Source: Amycolatopsis echigonensis (GTDB lineage Bacteria; Actinomycetota; Actinomycetes; Mycobacteriales; Pseudonocardiaceae). Taken from it: 64,000 nt of DNA. This document shows positions 16,415 to 25,900 of this stretch, one piece after another. Numbering within the stretch: the stretch's first letter is position 1; each line of letters begins with the position of its first letter. The notes beneath the pieces were generated by a model. The model was given only the letters and a program-made list of their open reading frames with translations. It was not told the DNA's origin and made no database searches. Location: assembly GCF_014174495.1 (NCBI RefSeq), contig NZ_JACJHR010000001.1, positions 62,001 to 126,000 of the forward strand, in the 5' to 3' direction. The position numbers and the translations under genes were made by a program.

Positions 16415-17440
16415 TCACTTTCGCCGCTGGGTTGATTCCCGCAGCCGCAGTTCCGGAGTCAGGAACACCGGCCCGTCAGGAGTTTCCGCGCCGGACAGCC
16501 GCGCCAGCATCAGTTCCACCGCGCGTTCGGCCAGAGCTTCGTGGGTCAGGTCCATCGCGGTGATCGGCGGGATGCTCGTGCGCGCGTGCTCGCTGTCGGT
16601 CAGCGCCGCGAGCAGCAGATCGTCCGGGACGCGCAAGCCCTGTGCCGCGGCGGATTCGGCGACGAGCGGGGCGAAATCGCTTGTCGCGACCACGATCGCG
16701 TCCGGCCGGTCCGGGCCGGACAGCAAGGGCTGCACCAGTTCGGGCACGTCTCCCGGGGTCAGGCCCTCGCTGAGCAACGCGGTCCGCGGCGGCAGCGCGC
16801 GCCTCTCGCACCAGGCGAGATACGTTTCGCGCGGCCGCCGGTTCCAGGCGTTGTCCTCGGTGCCGGACAGCAGCAGCACGTCGCGCGCGCCCTGGTCGTG
16901 GAGATGGTCCAGCAGCGCCTCGACCACCGGCGGATAGTCCAGCCGCACCGCCCACGGCAGGTCCGGCTGCTCCGGGTCCTCCTCGACGGTCACCACGGGC
17001 AAGCCGCGGCCGACCAGTTCGGCCAGCGCGGTGTCGCCGCCGTAGGGGTGGGCCACGATGCAGCCGTCCATCGGCACGCTCGCCACCGCCGGGTCGTGCA
17101 GGTCGGGCACGTGGATGAGCCCGGTTTTGCGCCGCAGCATCTCGGTCGCGATCGACCCGACGAGCCGGTTGAACGTTTCGGCCCGGTCGGGCGTGCCGGC
17201 CACCGCGTAGCGCGGCCGCAGGATGAGCCCGACCAGCCCGGACCGGCCGGTGCGCAGCGAGCGCGCGTTCGGGTTCGGGTCGTAGCCCAGCTCCGCGGCG
17301 GCCTCGCGGACCCGCGCCGTGGTCGCCGCCGAAATGGGCCTGCGCCCGGAAAGCGCGTGCGAAACCGTGCTGATCGAGACCCCGGCGCGCTCGGCGACCT
17401 CCCGGATCGTCACCGGTCGTTTGCCCGCCTCGCCGCCCAC
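16415..17440 (-). CDS. LacI-family transcriptional regulator
   Basis: A 341-residue LacI-type repressor. The HTH reads TIREVAERAGVSISTVSHAL and the hinge helix PNARSLRTGRSGLVGLIL; the sensor part includes GCIVAHPYGGD and DAIVVATSDFAPLVAESAAA. GTG at 17440 is chosen because AAGGGG lies about 8 bases upstream; a GTG at 17413 would also keep the HTH. It is divergent from the MFS-HyuA-HyuB operon, and an 18-bp palindrome between them (17546-17563) is the likely operator. Control of that operon in response to its substrate is the obvious role. Confidence 0.9.
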   Translation of the reverse strand: MGGEAGKRPVTIREVAERAGVSISTVSHALSGRRPISAATTARVREAAAELGYDPNPNARSLRTGRSGLVGLILRPRYAVAGTPDRAETFNRLVGSIATEMLRRKTGLIHVPDLHDPAVASVPMDGCIVAHPYGGDTALAELVGRGLPVVTVEEDPEQPDLPWAVRLDYPPVVEALLDHLHDQGARDVLLLSGTEDNAWNRRPRETYLAWCERRALPPRTALLSEGLTPGDVPELVQPLLSGPDRPDAIVVATSDFAPLVAESAAAQGLRVPDDLLLAALTDSEHARTSIPPITAMDLTHEALAERAVELMLARLSGAETPDGPVFLTPELRLRESTQRRK

Positions 17441-17545
17441 CGTGGTTCCCCTTCGTCCTGCCTCCGGACGGCCCAGTATCGCCCACCGGCCGGCGGAGGA
17501 GGTCTTGACACCGCGGCGGCGCGCGGGTTTGATGCCGCGAAAGCT

Positions 17546-17563
17546 CATCAAAACGTTTTGATG
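17546..17563. promoter_or_regulatory. LacI operator before the MFS-HyuAB operon
   Basis: Perfect 18-bp palindrome CATCAAAACGTTTTGATG with the central AACGTT of LacI-family sites. It ends 15 bp before the MFS start codon and just before the AGGAGG ribosome site (17569-17574), so a bound repressor would block transcription start or early elongation. Confidence 0.85.
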
Positions 17564-17578
17564 ATGATAGGAGGCGCC

Positions 17579-18913
17579 ATGGCCGCCCCGCACGAACCCG
17601 CCCCGCCCGCCACCGCCGCGCCGACCGTCGGCGACGTCTGCACCGGGATGCGGCTGACCCGACGGCATTGGCTCGCCGGGTCAGTGCTGTTCTTCGCGTT
17701 CGTCGTCGAAGCCTGGGAACAGGTCGGGCTGGTCTACGTGTCGAACGGGATCGCCGGGGAATTCGGCGTGGACAACACGAAACTGGGCTGGGCGCTGTCC
17801 GCGGTCGCGTTCGGCATGGTGCCTGGCGCGCTGCTGTGGGGCGGGCTGATCGACCGGCTCGGCCGCCGCCGCGTGACGGTCGCGAGCCTGCTGATCTACG
17901 CGGTGCTCGCGCTGGCCGCGGGGCTTTCGCCGGCGTTCTGGCCGTTTGTCGTGCTGCGGTTCCTGTCCGGCGTGGCGTTCGGCGGGGTCTACGCGGTCAC
18001 GTTCCCGTACTTCCTCGAACTTCTGCCTACCGCTCGCCGCGGCCAGGGCGCGGTCGCGCTCAGCATCGGGTTTCCCATCGGCACGCTTTTGTGCATCGGC
18101 GTGAGCCAGTCGCTCGGCATGATCAGCTGGCGAGCCGTCGCCGTTGTCGCCGCGCTGGCCGGGCTGTGGGCGTTCGCCGTGCTTCGCTGGGTGCCCGAAT
18201 CGCCGTACTGGCTCGCGCGGCGCGGCCGGCACGCGGAAGCCGCGGCCGTACTGCGTGGTCTCGGCGCGGAAATCCCCGCCAGCACAACGTTTTCCGTCGA
18301 AGACGCCGACCGCAAGGCGGGCGCGGTGCGCAACCTGTTCCGTTCGCCGGTGCGGCGGCGGTTCCTGCCGATGCTGCTCACCTCGTTCACTTTCAGCTGG
18401 GGCTACTGGGGATTGCAGACCTGGCTGCCGGTCCTGCTCCAGAACCGGGGCCTGAGCGTCTCCGGCGCCCTGTGGTTCGTCGCGGTGACCCAGGTCGTGT
18501 CCGTTCCCGGCTACCTGCTCGCCGCGTGGCTGACCCGCCGCCACGGGCGCAAGCGGATCTTCCTGCTGTTCGCGCTGGCGTCGGCGATCGGCGGCGTCCT
18601 CTTCGGACTCGCCACCGGTTCCGCGCAGCTGTACGCGGGCAACCTGATCCTCGCGTTCTTCTCGCTCGGCGCCTGGGGGATCTGGAACACCTGGTCGGCC
18701 GAGGTGCTTCCGACCGGGCTGCGCGGCGTCGGCTACTCCTGGTCCACTTCGGCGATCCTGCTGGCGAACACCGTTTCGGTCCCGGTGATCGGCGCGATGA
18801 TGGACCACGGCGTGGCGTCCTCGCTGACGGTCGCGTCGATCATGGCCTTCCTCGTCGTCGCCTTGCTGGCCGTGCTGCCGTTGCCCGAGACCGAGGGTCG
18901 CGCGCTCACCTGA
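17579..18913 (+). CDS. MFS transporter (sugar/acid:H+ symporter type)
   Basis: A 444-residue, about 12-helix importer-like MFS protein. The first helix starts at about residue 30 (WLAGSVLFFAFVVEAWEQ), motif A is WGGLIDRLGRRRVT, and the mid-loop motif is PESPYWLARRGRHAEA, which is characteristic of the sugar-porter/aromatic-acid groups. ATG 17579 has a good AGGAGG upstream. It is followed 26 bp later by HyuA/HyuB genes, so it probably brings in the hydantoin-like or lactam substrate that they open. Confidence 0.88.
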   Translation: MAAPHEPAPPATAAPTVGDVCTGMRLTRRHWLAGSVLFFAFVVEAWEQVGLVYVSNGIAGEFGVDNTKLGWALSAVAFGMVPGALLWGGLIDRLGRRRVTVASLLIYAVLALAAGLSPAFWPFVVLRFLSGVAFGGVYAVTFPYFLELLPTARRGQGAVALSIGFPIGTLLCIGVSQSLGMISWRAVAVVAALAGLWAFAVLRWVPESPYWLARRGRHAEAAAVLRGLGAEIPASTTFSVEDADRKAGAVRNLFRSPVRRRFLPMLLTSFTFSWGYWGLQTWLPVLLQNRGLSVSGALWFVAVTQVVSVPGYLLAAWLTRRHGRKRIFLLFALASAIGGVLFGLATGSAQLYAGNLILAFFSLGAWGIWNTWSAEVLPTGLRGVGYSWSTSAILLANTVSVPVIGAMMDHGVASSLTVASIMAFLVVALLAVLPLPETEGRALT

Positions 18914-18939
18914 TTTCCCTTATCCGACAAGGAGTTCTC

Positions 18940-20997
18940 ATGACCTACCGGGTCGCCATGGACATCGGCGGCACCTTCACCGACGTGGTCGTCCACGACG
19001 GCGCGACGCAGCGGCTGCGCGCGGGCAAGGTGCTCACCACCCCCGACGACCTCGCGCGCGGCGTTTTCGGTGCGCTCGAACGATTCGACCTGCCGTTCGC
19101 GGAGATCGAGTTCTTCGTGCACGGCACCACGCAAGGACTGAACGCCCTGCTCGAACGGCGCGGCGCGAATGTGCTGATCCTGACCACGAAGGGGATCGGC
19201 GACGTCTACCGGATCGCGCGCGGCAACCGGAACCGGCTGTTCGACCTGCACTACCGCAAGCCCGCGCCGCTCGTCGGGCCCGAAGCGGTCGCGGAGGTCG
19301 CCGGACGGCTCGACGCCACCGGCGCGGAACTCGAACCGCTCGACGAGGACGCGGTGCGGCTGGTCGCGAAGCGCGTGCGCGAAGAGGGTTTCGAGGCCGT
19401 CGCGGTGTGTTTCCTGTTTTCCTATCTGGACTCGGGACACGAACGCCGCGCGGGAGAGATCCTGCGCGACGAACTCGGCGACGACGCGCTGGTCGTGCTC
19501 TCCCACGAGGTCGCGCCGGAATGGCGGGAGTACGAGCGCACGTCGACCGCGGTGCTCGAGGCCTACACCGGTCCGTCGGTGCACCGCTACCTCGACCGCA
19601 TCGAAGCGCGGTTCACCGAGAAGGGCCTGCACGTCCCGGTGCACGTCATGCAGTCGTCCGGCGGCCTGGTCAACGCCGGTTTCGCGCGGCGGCATCCGTT
19701 GCAGACGCTGCTGTCCGGCCCGGTCGGCGGCACGATGGGCGGCGTCGCGGCGGCGAAGCTGCTCGGCCGCCCCGACCTGATCTGCGTCGACATGGGCGGG
19801 ACCTCGTTCGACGTCTCCCTGGTGATGGACTACGCCGCCGACGTTTCGCCGGACGGCGAGGCGGAAGGTTTCCCGCTGCTGATGCCGCTGGTCAACCTGC
19901 ACACCGTCGGCGCGGGCGGCGGCTCGCTCGCCTACGCCGAGGGCGACGCGCTGCGGGTCGGTCCCGAGTCGGCGGGCGCGGTGCCCGGCCCGGCGTGCTA
20001 CGGCCGCGGCGGCACCCAGGCGACGGTCACCGACGCGAACTGCGTGCTCGGCCGGGTCGATCCCGAATCGTTCGCCGGCGGCGGCATGCCGCTCGACCTG
20101 GACGCCGCGCGCACGGCCGTCTCGACGCTGGCGGAGCGGCTCAGCATGGACCCGGTCGAACTGGCGTCCGGCATCTGCGACGTCGGCAACGCCAAGATGG
20201 CGCAGGCGATCCGCACCCTGACCGTCGAGCACGGCCGCGAACCGGGCCAGTTCGCGCTGCTCGCGTTCGGCGGCGCGGGACCGATGCACGCGGCGTTCAT
20301 CGCGCGGGAAATCGGCATCACCGAGGTGGTCGTGCCGCGGTTCCCGGGCGCGTTCTCGGCGTGGGGCATGCTCGAAGCCGACGTCCGGCGGGACTTCACC
20401 ATGCAGTTCTTCGCCAACGGAGCCGAGCTCGACACCCGCGCCCTGCGCATGGCACTCGACTCGCTGCGTGATCAGGCGCTGGAAGCGTTGCGGGAACAGG
20501 GAATCCCCGAAGACCGCCGGTCGGTGACCCACGGCGTCGACATGCGCTACGAAAGCCAGGACTACACCCTGACCGTGCCGATCCTGGACGACGACCCGGT
20601 CGACAGCCCCGAGTTCCTGCCCGCGGTCGAGGCGCGCTTCGCCGAGATCCACCACCAGCGCTACGGCCACGCCACCCCTGGCGCACCGGTGCAGTTCGTC
20701 GCGCTCCGCACCACCGGCCACGGCGTCGTCGATCGTGCCGCAGCGTCCGCCGAAACGAGCGCCGATCGACCGGAGCCGGTCGTCCGCGACGTCGTGTTCG
20801 CCGGACAGCCCGTGCCCACCACGATCGTGGCGCGCTCCTCGCTCGCCCCCGGCAGCCGGTTGTCCGGACCCGCGATCGTGCACGAGGAAACCGCCACGAC
20901 GGTCGTCCCGCCGGACGCCGAACTCGCCGTCGACGACCACGGTTTCCTGGTCGTCACCCTCGCGGCCGCCGATCACCTGCAGGAGGAGCACGCGTGA
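18940..20997 (+). CDS. Hydantoinase/oxoprolinase family protein, HyuA-like subunit
   Basis: A 685-residue ATP-dependent amidohydrolase subunit of the N-methylhydantoinase A/5-oxoprolinase/acetone carboxylase beta family. The ATP site motif MDIGGTFTDVVVHDG is at 7-21, HGTTQGLNALLERRGA near 65-80, and the family's DMGGTSFDVSLV and FGGAGPMHAAFIAREIG follow. ATG 18940 follows an AAGGAG site. It overlaps HyuB by GTGA, as in most such pairs, which form a complex that opens a cyclic amide at the cost of ATP. The exact substrate is unknown. Confidence 0.92.
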   Translation: MTYRVAMDIGGTFTDVVVHDGATQRLRAGKVLTTPDDLARGVFGALERFDLPFAEIEFFVHGTTQGLNALLERRGANVLILTTKGIGDVYRIARGNRNRLFDLHYRKPAPLVGPEAVAEVAGRLDATGAELEPLDEDAVRLVAKRVREEGFEAVAVCFLFSYLDSGHERRAGEILRDELGDDALVVLSHEVAPEWREYERTSTAVLEAYTGPSVHRYLDRIEARFTEKGLHVPVHVMQSSGGLVNAGFARRHPLQTLLSGPVGGTMGGVAAAKLLGRPDLICVDMGGTSFDVSLVMDYAADVSPDGEAEGFPLLMPLVNLHTVGAGGGSLAYAEGDALRVGPESAGAVPGPACYGRGGTQATVTDANCVLGRVDPESFAGGGMPLDLDAARTAVSTLAERLSMDPVELASGICDVGNAKMAQAIRTLTVEHGREPGQFALLAFGGAGPMHAAFIAREIGITEVVVPRFPGAFSAWGMLEADVRRDFTMQFFANGAELDTRALRMALDSLRDQALEALREQGIPEDRRSVTHGVDMRYESQDYTLTVPILDDDPVDSPEFLPAVEARFAEIHHQRYGHATPGAPVQFVALRTTGHGVVDRAAASAETSADRPEPVVRDVVFAGQPVPTTIVARSSLAPGSRLSGPAIVHEETATTVVPPDAELAVDDHGFLVVTLAAADHLQEEHA

Positions 20998-22583
20998 GCA
21001 TCAGCCCCGTCACCACCGAAATCATCCGCTCGGCGCTGATCCAGGCGGCCGAGGACATGAACATGACGCTGATCCGGTCGTCCTACACGCCGACGATCTA
21101 CGAGGGCAAGGACTGCGCCGTCGCGCTGCTGGACCGGAACCACCGCGTCCTCGGCCAATCGTCGGGGCTGCCGATTTTCCTGGGGAATCTGGAGATCTGC
21201 ACGAGCCACACCGAGGACCTGTTCGGCGCGGACGTCTGGCAGCCGGGCGACGTGTGGGTGCTCAACGATTCCTACATCGGCGGCACGCATCTCAACGACT
21301 GCACGGTGTACGCGCCGATCTTCGTCGGGGACGAACTGGTCGGCTTCGCGGCTTCGCGTGCACACTGGATCGACATGGGTTCCAAGGACCCCGGCGGTTC
21401 GATGGATTCCACGAACATCTACCAAGAGGGCCTCCGGATGGGGCCGACGCGGATCGTCGCGGGCGGGGTCGAATGCGCCGACATCCTGCGGCTGATCGAG
21501 ACGAACGTGCGATTCCCGTACGTGACCCTCGGCGACATGCGCGCGCAGACCGCCTGTGCGCGGATGGGCGTGCGGCGGCTCGGAGAACTGTTTGCCCGCT
21601 ACGGCGCGGAAACTGTCGACGCCGCGCGCGAGCAGATCTTCGCCCAGACCGAACGGCTGGAACGCGAACGGATCGCGGCGATCCCGGACGGCGAGTACGA
21701 GGCGACGGGCTATCTGGACAACGACGCGATCGACCCGGACACGCCGCTGAAGGTGCGCGTGCGGGTGGTCGTCGAGGGCGAGTCGATGACGATCGACCTC
21801 ACCGACTGCGCCGACCAGGCCACCGGTCCGGTCAACTGCGGCCGCTCCCAGGCGATTTCGGCCGCGCGGGTGGGGTACAAGCTGCTGATCTCGCCGCAGG
21901 TGAGCCTGAACGGCGGTTCGTTCGCGCCGCTGGACGTGCAGGTTCGCGACGGGTCGATGCTCGGCGCGCGCGAGCCGGCGGCGTGCCAGTACTACTACTC
22001 GAGCCTCGGCATGCTCATCGACCTCGTGGTGGCCGCGCTCGCGCCCGCAATGCCGGACCGCGTCGCCGCGGCCAGCTACGGCGATTCGATGATCGTGCAG
22101 TTCGCCGGGGACCACCCGCGGACCGGGGAACCGTTCGTGACGCTGGAAGCGACCGTCGGCGGCTGGGGCGCCTGGGAAGGCGGCGACGGGGAGACGGCGC
22201 TGATCAACAACGTGAACGGCTCGCTGCGCGACCTTCCGGTCGAGGTGGTCGAAACGCTGTATCCGGTGCGGGTGAACGAATACCGCATCCGTACCGGGTC
22301 CGGCGGCGCGGGCCGCTGGCGCGGGGGCGACGGGGTGATCCGGGAATACGTGATGGAGGCGGATCAGGATCTGTCGCTGTGGTGGGAACGGTCGGTGACG
22401 CCCGCGTGGGGTCTTTTCGGCGGGTCGTCGGGTGCTCCGCCGCGGGTGGTGCTGAACCCTGGTACGCCGGAGGCTCGGGAAATGTTGAAGGTGAACAGCC
22501 TCCGGGTGCGCCGGGGAGACGTGCTGCGCTGCGAGTCCGGCGGGGGAGGAGGGTACGGGGCGCCGGAAGCCGCTGGGGCGTAG
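20994..22583 (+). CDS. Hydantoinase/oxoprolinase family protein, HyuB-like subunit
   Basis: A 529-residue partner of HyuA. The family signatures are visible: [20 protein letters not shown] at the start, [31 protein letters not shown], and the C-terminal [16 protein letters not shown]. Its GTG start overlaps the HyuA stop (GTGA, 20994-20997), so the subunits are made in equal amounts. Length is normal and no motif appears lost. No racemase or carbamoylase follows, unlike full hydantoin operons. Confidence 0.92.
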   Translation: MSISPVTTEIIRSALIQAAEDMNMTLIRSSYTPTIYEGKDCAVALLDRNHRVLGQSSGLPIFLGNLEICTSHTEDLFGADVWQPGDVWVLNDSYIGGTHLNDCTVYAPIFVGDELVGFAASRAHWIDMGSKDPGGSMDSTNIYQEGLRMGPTRIVAGGVECADILRLIETNVRFPYVTLGDMRAQTACARMGVRRLGELFARYGAETVDAAREQIFAQTERLERERIAAIPDGEYEATGYLDNDAIDPDTPLKVRVRVVVEGESMTIDLTDCADQATGPVNCGRSQAISAARVGYKLLISPQVSLNGGSFAPLDVQVRDGSMLGAREPAACQYYYSSLGMLIDLVVAALAPAMPDRVAAASYGDSMIVQFAGDHPRTGEPFVTLEATVGGWGAWEGGDGETALINNVNGSLRDLPVEVVETLYPVRVNEYRIRTGSGGAGRWRGGDGVIREYVMEADQDLSLWWERSVTPAWGLFGGSSGAPPRVVLNPGTPEAREMLKVNSLRVRRGDVLRCESGGGGGYGAPEAAGA

Positions 22584-22595
22584 TTGCTTCGGTGT

Positions 22596-23006
22596 CTAAT
22601 GTGGAGCGTCGGCTAGCAAGCCGGTCTCGCGCAAGTGATCGAAGATGACCTGGTCGACCGGGGACACGCGGCCCCGGTCGGCGTAGGTCAGCCAGACGAT
22701 CTCCGCGATCTCGCTGCGGGGAGCCAAGGTGCCGCGATAGTCGGCGGTGTAGCAGGTCATCCGGACGGCGACGCCCGCGGCGTGGCCGTGTGCTTGGGCT
22801 TGGAAGGTGCCGAAATGCCGCGCGCTCTCGGGTCTGACGGCGACGGAGAGTTCCTCGTCGATCTCGCGGACGAGAGTCTGGAGATCGGTCTCGCCGGGTT
22901 CGCGTTTGCCGCCGGGGAGGTAGTAAACGTCCTTGCCGCGGGAGCGGGTGCTGAGAATCCTGCCCGCGTCGAAGCGGAGCCAAGCGATCTTGTCGATGAC
23001 GGTCAC
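22596..23006 (-). CDS. NUDIX hydrolase
   Basis: A 136-residue Nudix protein that hydrolyses a nucleoside diphosphate linked to another group. The Nudix box is GGKREPGETDLQTLVREIDE followed by EL, fitting Gx5Ex7REUxEExGU except that the last positions are E-L-S. GTG at 23006 has GGAAGGA 6 bases upstream. It is convergent with the HyuB gene and followed by no operon partner. The substrate cannot be told. Confidence 0.85.
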   Translation of the reverse strand: MTVIDKIAWLRFDAGRILSTRSRGKDVYYLPGGKREPGETDLQTLVREIDEELSVAVRPESARHFGTFQAQAHGHAAGVAVRMTCYTADYRGTLAPRSEIAEIVWLTYADRGRVSPVDQVIFDHLRETGLLADAPH

Positions 23007-23080
23007 CGGCAATCCTTCCGTTCGGTGGTGAACGTAGCTGCCTCGGCGGTGCCCGTTCAACCGGATATGCTGGCAGGACA

Positions 23081-23486
23081 ATGGAATCGGCTGTGTCTTC
23101 CCTCGGTTGCCGGGTCGGTCGCTGCCCGGTGGTTTTCCTCGATGTCGACGGAACGCTGCTGCCGTTCGGTTCCGCACCAGGTCGCGACGAGGCCAACACC
23201 GAAATCGCGCCGCGGCTCGGCCTGCCGCGGCTGCCGGTCGTGCGCTGGCCGGAGCCCTCGGCGGCGGAGGAACGCGAAGATCAGTGGTTCGGCGTGCACT
23301 GGAAGACCCGGGCCCTGGGCGGACGGGCGTCCTTTCGTCTGGGCGGACGACGAGATCACCGGCGGCGACCGGGAGTGGGTGCTGGCTCGGCATCCCGGCC
23401 GTGCGCTGCTGCACCGCGTCGAGCCGGATCGCGGTCTCGCGGAGGCGGATTTCGCGGTCATCCGCGAATGGCTGAGGACGGCGTGA
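23081..23486 (+). pseudogene. Decayed HAD-family hydrolase gene
   Basis: HAD motif I is clear (VVFLDVDGTLLPFGS), then GSAPGRDEANTEIAPRLGLP continues as if about 35-40 residues with the second HAD motif had been cut out. After VHWKTRAL (about 23315) the frame changes, and the C-terminal motif RPFVWADDEITGGDREWV, then HPGRALLHRVEPDRGL and FAVIREWLRTA, is read one frame over to the stop at 23486. Deletion plus frameshift make a working enzyme impossible. Confidence 0.75.
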
Positions 23487-23490
23487 AAAC

Positions 23491-24189
23491 TTAGGCCAGT
23501 CCTCGAGATTCGCCTCCATCGCGAAGAACAGCTTCCGCCAACGCCCGTCGGCACAGGGAGTCCGCTCGACGGGTCGTCTCCGGCAGGCGGTAGCGCGAAG
23601 CCAGAGCCAACGTCGCCTCGCACGCCTCGGCCAAGCCGATCCGGTGGCCGACCGAAACGAAGACCGGTTTGACTCCCGTCCGCGTGCGCAGCGCGCGGCC
23701 GACAATCTCCGTGCTGTCGAGCAGGGGAGACCAATCGCCGCGCGCGGGGCCGGGTTGGTCGTGTGTGAAAGAGAACGGGGTTTTGGCGACCCCGGCCGTC
23801 CGGAGGCCGGTGAGGACGCCGAGGTGGCTGGCCAAACCCAGGCGGCGAGGGTGGGCGATGCCGTAACCGTCGCACAGGACCAGGTCTGGGCGGTGGCGGA
23901 GAGCGGCCAAGGCGTCGAGGACCGGCGGGAGTTCGCGGAAGGCGAGCAAACCGGGGAGGTACGGGAAGCGGACTGTCCCGGCCGCGGTCGCTTCCTCCAC
24001 TGTCTCGAGAGTGGTGAAGTCGAGGAGCACGGCAGCCGCGACGACGACGTCTCGTTCGTCGTCATAGGCGACGTCGACGCCCGCGACCAGCGCGTCGTCG
24101 GAGAGGGCTGGGCCGGTCGGGTCCACGAGGGCGCGCAGGCGGTCTTGTTCGGCGAGGGCGTCAGCTTCGGTGGCGGGCCAGGCGGGCAT
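23491..24189 (-). CDS. nfi: Endonuclease V
   Basis: A 232-residue endonuclease V, which nicks DNA (in some organisms RNA) one base 3' to deoxyinosine. The acidic metal ligands are in place: VAGVDVAYD with Asp39, YLPGLLAFRE with Glu86 in the wedge segment, CDGYGIAHPRRLGLASHLG with Asp107, and GHRIGL with His182 near the end. Length is normal. It stands between the decayed HAD gene and a divergent lipoprotein gene, with no operon partner. Confidence 0.92.
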   Translation of the reverse strand: MPAWPATEADALAEQDRLRALVDPTGPALSDDALVAGVDVAYDDERDVVVAAAVLLDFTTLETVEEATAAGTVRFPYLPGLLAFRELPPVLDALAALRHRPDLVLCDGYGIAHPRRLGLASHLGVLTGLRTAGVAKTPFSFTHDQPGPARGDWSPLLDSTEIVGRALRTRTGVKPVFVSVGHRIGLAEACEATLALASRYRLPETTRRADSLCRRALAEAVLRDGGESRGLA

Positions 24190-24344
24190 GGGGTTCCTCA
24201 GGCGGGGGCCCGGTCGGTGGCACGATCGACCCGGGAAAGGTCAACGCCGACCTTATCAAGCCCACACCCTATCTGTTACGAGAAGATAACGGGTAGTGCT
24301 AGGGTGCCCGCAGCTGGATCGGCAATCAGGAGGAGAGCGAAACC

Positions 24345-25130
24345 ATGTCCAGTACTGCCGTGCCGCGGCGACGGTTGCTGTGCGGTTTCCTCTCCGCCAC
24401 CGCGTTGCTGGCCGCGGGGTGCGGCCAGCCGGGAGTCGTGGCGAAGCCTCCGGCGCGCAGTGCGGAAGCGCCGCTCGCGTTGGTTTACAACGGTCCGCAG
24501 GGGTGTGCTGATTGCGGCCCCTCGGTGGCTGATCTGCTGCGCCGGGCGCCGCAGCATTACCGGGTCGAGTACGTCGGGCCGGGCACGGGGAAGCCGCTTA
24601 CCGCGGCGGTGCTGGCGGAAGCGCAGTTGTACGTCCAGCCCGGCGGCGGCCAGGATCTCGACCGGACCTGGCGGGACCTGGACGAGTCCGCGGACGCGGT
24701 CCGCGACTGGGTCCGGAACGGCGGCAACTATCTCGGACTGTGCTTCGGCGGCTACCTGGCGGGCCGCGATCCGGGGTTCGGCCTGCTGCCCGGCGACGCG
24801 CACGGGTACGCGGGCACTCCCGGCGCCACGGTTCCGGACGAGCGCGACACCGTCATCGAGGTCAACTGGCGCGGCAAGCCTCGGCATATGTACTTCCAGG
24901 ACGGGCCCGCGTTCCGGCTCGACGAGGGATCCGGCGCGACGGTGTTGGCGACCTACCCCAACGGTGCCGCCGCGGTGGTCGTCGCCCCGTATGGCAAGGG
25001 ACGGGTCGGGGTCAGCGGGCCGCATCCGGAAGCCGACGCCTCCTGGTACGACGAGGAGGGGCTCACCAATCCGGACGGCGTCCAGCCGGACCTGGCCTAC
25101 GATCTGATTCAGGCCACCGTCTCCCGGTAA
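24345..25130 (+). CDS. BPL_N-domain lipoprotein (glutamine-amidotransferase-like fold)
   Basis: A 261-residue exported protein. After a twin-arginine-like basic start (PRRRLLCGFLSATALLAAGC) a lipobox cysteine anchors it outside the membrane. The rest matches the biotin-protein-ligase N-terminal-like (BPL_N) domain, a class I amidotransferase-like fold: YVQPGGGQDLDRTWRDL, NYLGLCFGGYLAG with the nucleophile-elbow cysteine, and VVAPYGKGRVGVSGPHPEAD. The function of such exported forms is not known. A good AGGAGAG site precedes ATG 24345. Confidence 0.78.
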   Translation: MSSTAVPRRRLLCGFLSATALLAAGCGQPGVVAKPPARSAEAPLALVYNGPQGCADCGPSVADLLRRAPQHYRVEYVGPGTGKPLTAAVLAEAQLYVQPGGGQDLDRTWRDLDESADAVRDWVRNGGNYLGLCFGGYLAGRDPGFGLLPGDAHGYAGTPGATVPDERDTVIEVNWRGKPRHMYFQDGPAFRLDEGSGATVLATYPNGAAAVVVAPYGKGRVGVSGPHPEADASWYDEEGLTNPDGVQPDLAYDLIQATVSR

Positions 25131-25236
25131 CGAAAGCGGGCGGCTTGTCCGCTGGGCCGCACTTCCGCGGTGCGGCCCGGCAGGCTGCCAACCGTGTCTA
25201 CAGTGGACTGCGCGCCGAACCGGAGGCGGCCTGGCG

Positions 25237-25806
25237 TCAGTTCGGCGGCTGCTGAGGCCCCTCGCCCGGGCGGGACTGCGGCTGGGAATAACCGGGCTGC
25301 TCCGGTTGCGGGTAGCCGGACTGAGGCGGCTGCGGCTGACCAGCCTGGGACTGGCCCGGATAGCCCGGTTGCGCGTACCCGGTCTGCGGATACGCGGGCT
25401 GGCCGTAGCCGGTCTGCGGAGCGAACCCCGGCTGCCCGGCCGCCGGGTACCCGCCCGGCGCGAAACCGGGCTGCGGCGCGCGGTTGCCCTTCACGACCGC
25501 GAGCACGACCAGCAGCCACGACAGCACCTCGAGAAGGCTGAGCGGGATGCTCACGGCGAGGATGATCGTCTGCATCTCGTCGCTGCTCAGGTGATCCGAC
25601 GCCATCCAGGAAGCCACGTTCGACAGCATGAGCTGCCACGCGATGCCCAGCGCCGTGGTGACGAGCATGACCGCGAAGGCGGCCACCATCATCCCGGAGC
25701 CGCCCCGCGAGCGCCGGCCGATCGAGAGGATCAGGCCGAACAGCCCGACGATCAGCAGCAATGCCCGCGGGATGATCTCGAGGATCGTGTACGTGAAGGT
25801 CGTCAT
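25237..25806 (-). CDS. Membrane protein with Gly/Pro/Tyr/Gln-rich tail
   Basis: A 189-residue protein with three or four hydrophobic helices in the first 105 residues ([61 protein letters not shown]), then a low-complexity cytoplasmic or surface tail of repeated GYPQ/GYAQPGY/GYGQP units to the end. Such tails are common in actinobacterial envelope proteins. I do not recognise a specific function. It is convergent with the BPL_N lipoprotein. Confidence 0.8.
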   Translation of the reverse strand: MTTFTYTILEIIPRALLLIVGLFGLILSIGRRSRGGSGMMVAAFAVMLVTTALGIAWQLMLSNVASWMASDHLSSDEMQTIILAVSIPLSLLEVLSWLLVVLAVVKGNRAPQPGFAPGGYPAAGQPGFAPQTGYGQPAYPQTGYAQPGYPGQSQAGQPQPPQSGYPQPEQPGYSQPQSRPGEGPQQPPN

Positions 25807-25900
25807 GCCTGCTCTCCGCTCGAGGAAGGTCAGGCAGATCCTAGGGGGTGGCCCGGTCCCGCGTGGCCGGTTCGGCGAGGAGCCCGGTCTCGAAACGGCT

